DNA of 64,000 bases from Clostridium cavendishii DSM 21758 (GTDB lineage Bacteria; Bacillota; Clostridia; Clostridiales; Clostridiaceae), in the NCBI RefSeq assembly GCF_900141845.1, contig NZ_FQZB01000004.1, positions 360,525 through 424,524 on the forward strand, given 5' to 3'. A program made the translations under genes and the position numbers. Positions 62,990 through 64,000 of the stretch are shown here, in pieces. The notes below the pieces were generated by a model. It did no database searches, was not told where the DNA came from, and saw only the letters and a program-made list of their open reading frames with translations. The first letter of the stretch is position 1. The number at the start of each line of letters is the position of its first letter.

Positions 62990-63850
62990 ATGGGTTTTAT
63001 AATATATTCAGATAAAAAAATAATTGAAAATTCTAATATATCAAACCTTGCTGATACGCCTAATTCAATTGCATATATTACTTCACAAAAAGAAGCTTTT
63101 TTTTCTAATAAAATTCCTGATATAAATATTTCAAGAGATATTGAAATTGTAGACAAAAATAATTTATATTTGACTATACCATATGTACAAAATGGTGATA
63201 AACATAAAGTAGAAGCTATCTTAGAAAAAAATAGACTTTTGATATACATGAAAGAAGAAGGTTTTATAGAATATCTAAAAGAAAAACTTTATTTAGAAGA
63301 AATTATAAGTGGCAAATTCATACTTCTAGCGCTTTTTGAATATCTTTCTATGAGTTATCATGAAGGCCTAATCAAGATGGACGAGCAGTTAGAAGACTTA
63401 TTTGAAGAAGCTGTTATTAATGATAGTATTCAAATGGAGGCTATATTAAAAAACAAAAAAATAGTATCTCTTATAAAACGATATGTTAATTACTATAGAT
63501 CAATTATTAATTATTTAGAAGATACTTTTGAAAGTCTTCCCCTTTATAGACGCCTTTATTTAACCTTTGAAAACACTCTTCATATAGTTGAAGATGTTGA
63601 AACTTCCATCTATTCTTGCATTGAAATATATAATTCAATTTCAGGCAATAAGATGAATAAAACTATGCAAATACTTACTATAATAACAGTATTCTCCCTT
63701 CCACTTACTATAATGACAGGTATTTTTGGAATGAACTTTTCTTCTATGCCTCTTATTAATAATCCATATGGATTCATAATATCTTTTGTTTTAGTTACAA
63801 TAATAATTTTTTTAGAAATACACATCTTTAAAAAGAAAAAATTTTTTTAA
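62990..63850 (+). CDS. corA: CorA-family divalent cation transporter
   Basis: About 286 residues. A long cytoplasmic helical domain is followed by two C-terminal membrane helices with the family signature GMN (IFGMNFSSMP, ~255) between them, and a basic tail. CorA proteins carry Mg2+ and sometimes Co2+ or Ni2+. A frame opens at 62927, but AGAGAGG lies 9 bases before the ATG at 62990, which is preferred. Monocistronic; terminator follows directly. Confidence 0.9.
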   Translation: MGFIIYSDKKIIENSNISNLADTPNSIAYITSQKEAFFSNKIPDINISRDIEIVDKNNLYLTIPYVQNGDKHKVEAILEKNRLLIYMKEEGFIEYLKEKLYLEEIISGKFILLALFEYLSMSYHEGLIKMDEQLEDLFEEAVINDSIQMEAILKNKKIVSLIKRYVNYYRSIINYLEDTFESLPLYRRLYLTFENTLHIVEDVETSIYSCIEIYNSISGNKMNKTMQILTIITVFSLPLTIMTGIFGMNFSSMPLINNPYGFIISFVLVTIIIFLEIHIFKKKKFF

Positions 63851-63856
63851 AATATT

Positions 63857-63900
63857 AACCCTCAATTATTTTAATCAAAAAATAATTAAGGGTTGTTTTA
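63857..63900 (+). terminator. Terminator of the CorA gene
   Basis: AACCCTCAATTATT and AATAATTAAGGGTT form a 14-bp stem with one mismatch, followed by GTTTTAATT. Confidence 0.8.
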
Positions 63901-64000
63901 ATTATATATATAAGTTCCAATAAAGATTATTCAAAAAATTAAATTTACTTTCACTCATAATTTATCATAAGTGAAAATCTAAATTTTAATTTAGTTATTT
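63901..64000. repeat. Dispersed repeat element, copy C (cut by window edge)
   Basis: All 100 bases match 29912-30011 except one (C for T in the AGTTCCAA stretch). It abuts the CorA terminator and runs out of the window, so its full length is unknown. Confidence 0.9.

Noticed and set aside
1..64000. tRNA, rRNA, insertion sequences and prophage genes
   Set aside because: No transposase, integrase or phage-like protein is encoded and no structural RNA gene was recognised.

Overview
The base composition is very AT-rich, AGGAGG-type ribosome binding sites are strong, GTG and TTG starts are common, and many products have clostridial relatives. Together these point to an anaerobic Firmicute of the genus Clostridium (sensu stricto). 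The selenium-dependent molybdenum hydroxylase genes and the purine/amino-acid catabolic genes fit a proteolytic, C. sporogenes/C. botulinum-like lifestyle; the species is inferred, not proven. There are no rRNA or tRNA genes, no insertion sequences, no CRISPR array and no phage genes.

Layout. 1-2.5 kb: end of a sugar ABC-transporter operon and its divergent AraC regulator. 2.5-6.6 kb: a 19-bp tandem repeat, a small zinc-ribbon protein, and an ECF-type vitamin/metal transporter operon ending in a short DtxR-type regulator. 6.7-21 kb: an iron-regulated block with three YbtA-like AraC regulators, two pairs of YbtP/YbtQ-type ABC proteins, a MATE pump, a ZupT-type transporter and a DtxR/MntR-type repressor, with Fur-box-like palindromes ahead of most transcription units. 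21-28.6 kb: an XRE regulator with an array of palindromic operators, an LRR-protein remnant, an ABC-2 exporter, a glycosyltransferase, a TetR regulator with a decayed duplicate, and a GH20 hexosaminidase.

28.8-58 kb: the core of the window, a purine/xanthine (probably urate) degradation island on the minus strand. It has accessory genes for selenium-dependent molybdenum hydroxylases (an XdhC-like protein, mocA, selD, yedF, yqeB, yqeC), a BtuCD-type ABC importer coupled to a THEP1-like NTPase, the FAD-less Se-dependent xanthine dehydrogenase, RidA, a PreA-like enzyme, an NCS2 permease, ssnA, a D-aminoacylase-like amidohydrolase, two M20 hydrolases (one a clear YgeY), diaminopropionate ammonia-lyase (YgeX), a dihydropyrimidinase (HyuA), the YgeW carbamoyltransferase, carbamate kinase and two regulators.

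The regulation is the most striking part. Both catabolic operons, headed by ygeX and by ygeY, have a sigma-54 -24/-12 promoter preceded by a near-identical enhancer-like module: a perfect 38-bp palindrome made of two TTATCAAAATGATAA units, plus a third copy inside a hairpin. The island ends with a sigma-54 enhancer-binding protein (56233-57996) whose N-terminal sensor domain carries four closely spaced cysteines, and a near-match to the same motif lies upstream of that gene. This reads as one self-contained regulon that may sense a purine or the redox state and yields carbamoyl phosphate/ATP, pyruvate and ammonia.

58-64 kb: a YwaF-like membrane protein, a GGDEF protein, a long decayed stretch with GT2 glycosyltransferase remnants, glutamate dehydrogenase, a CorA-type transporter, and at the right edge a second copy (99 of 100 bases identical) of a dispersed repeat that also flanks mocA.
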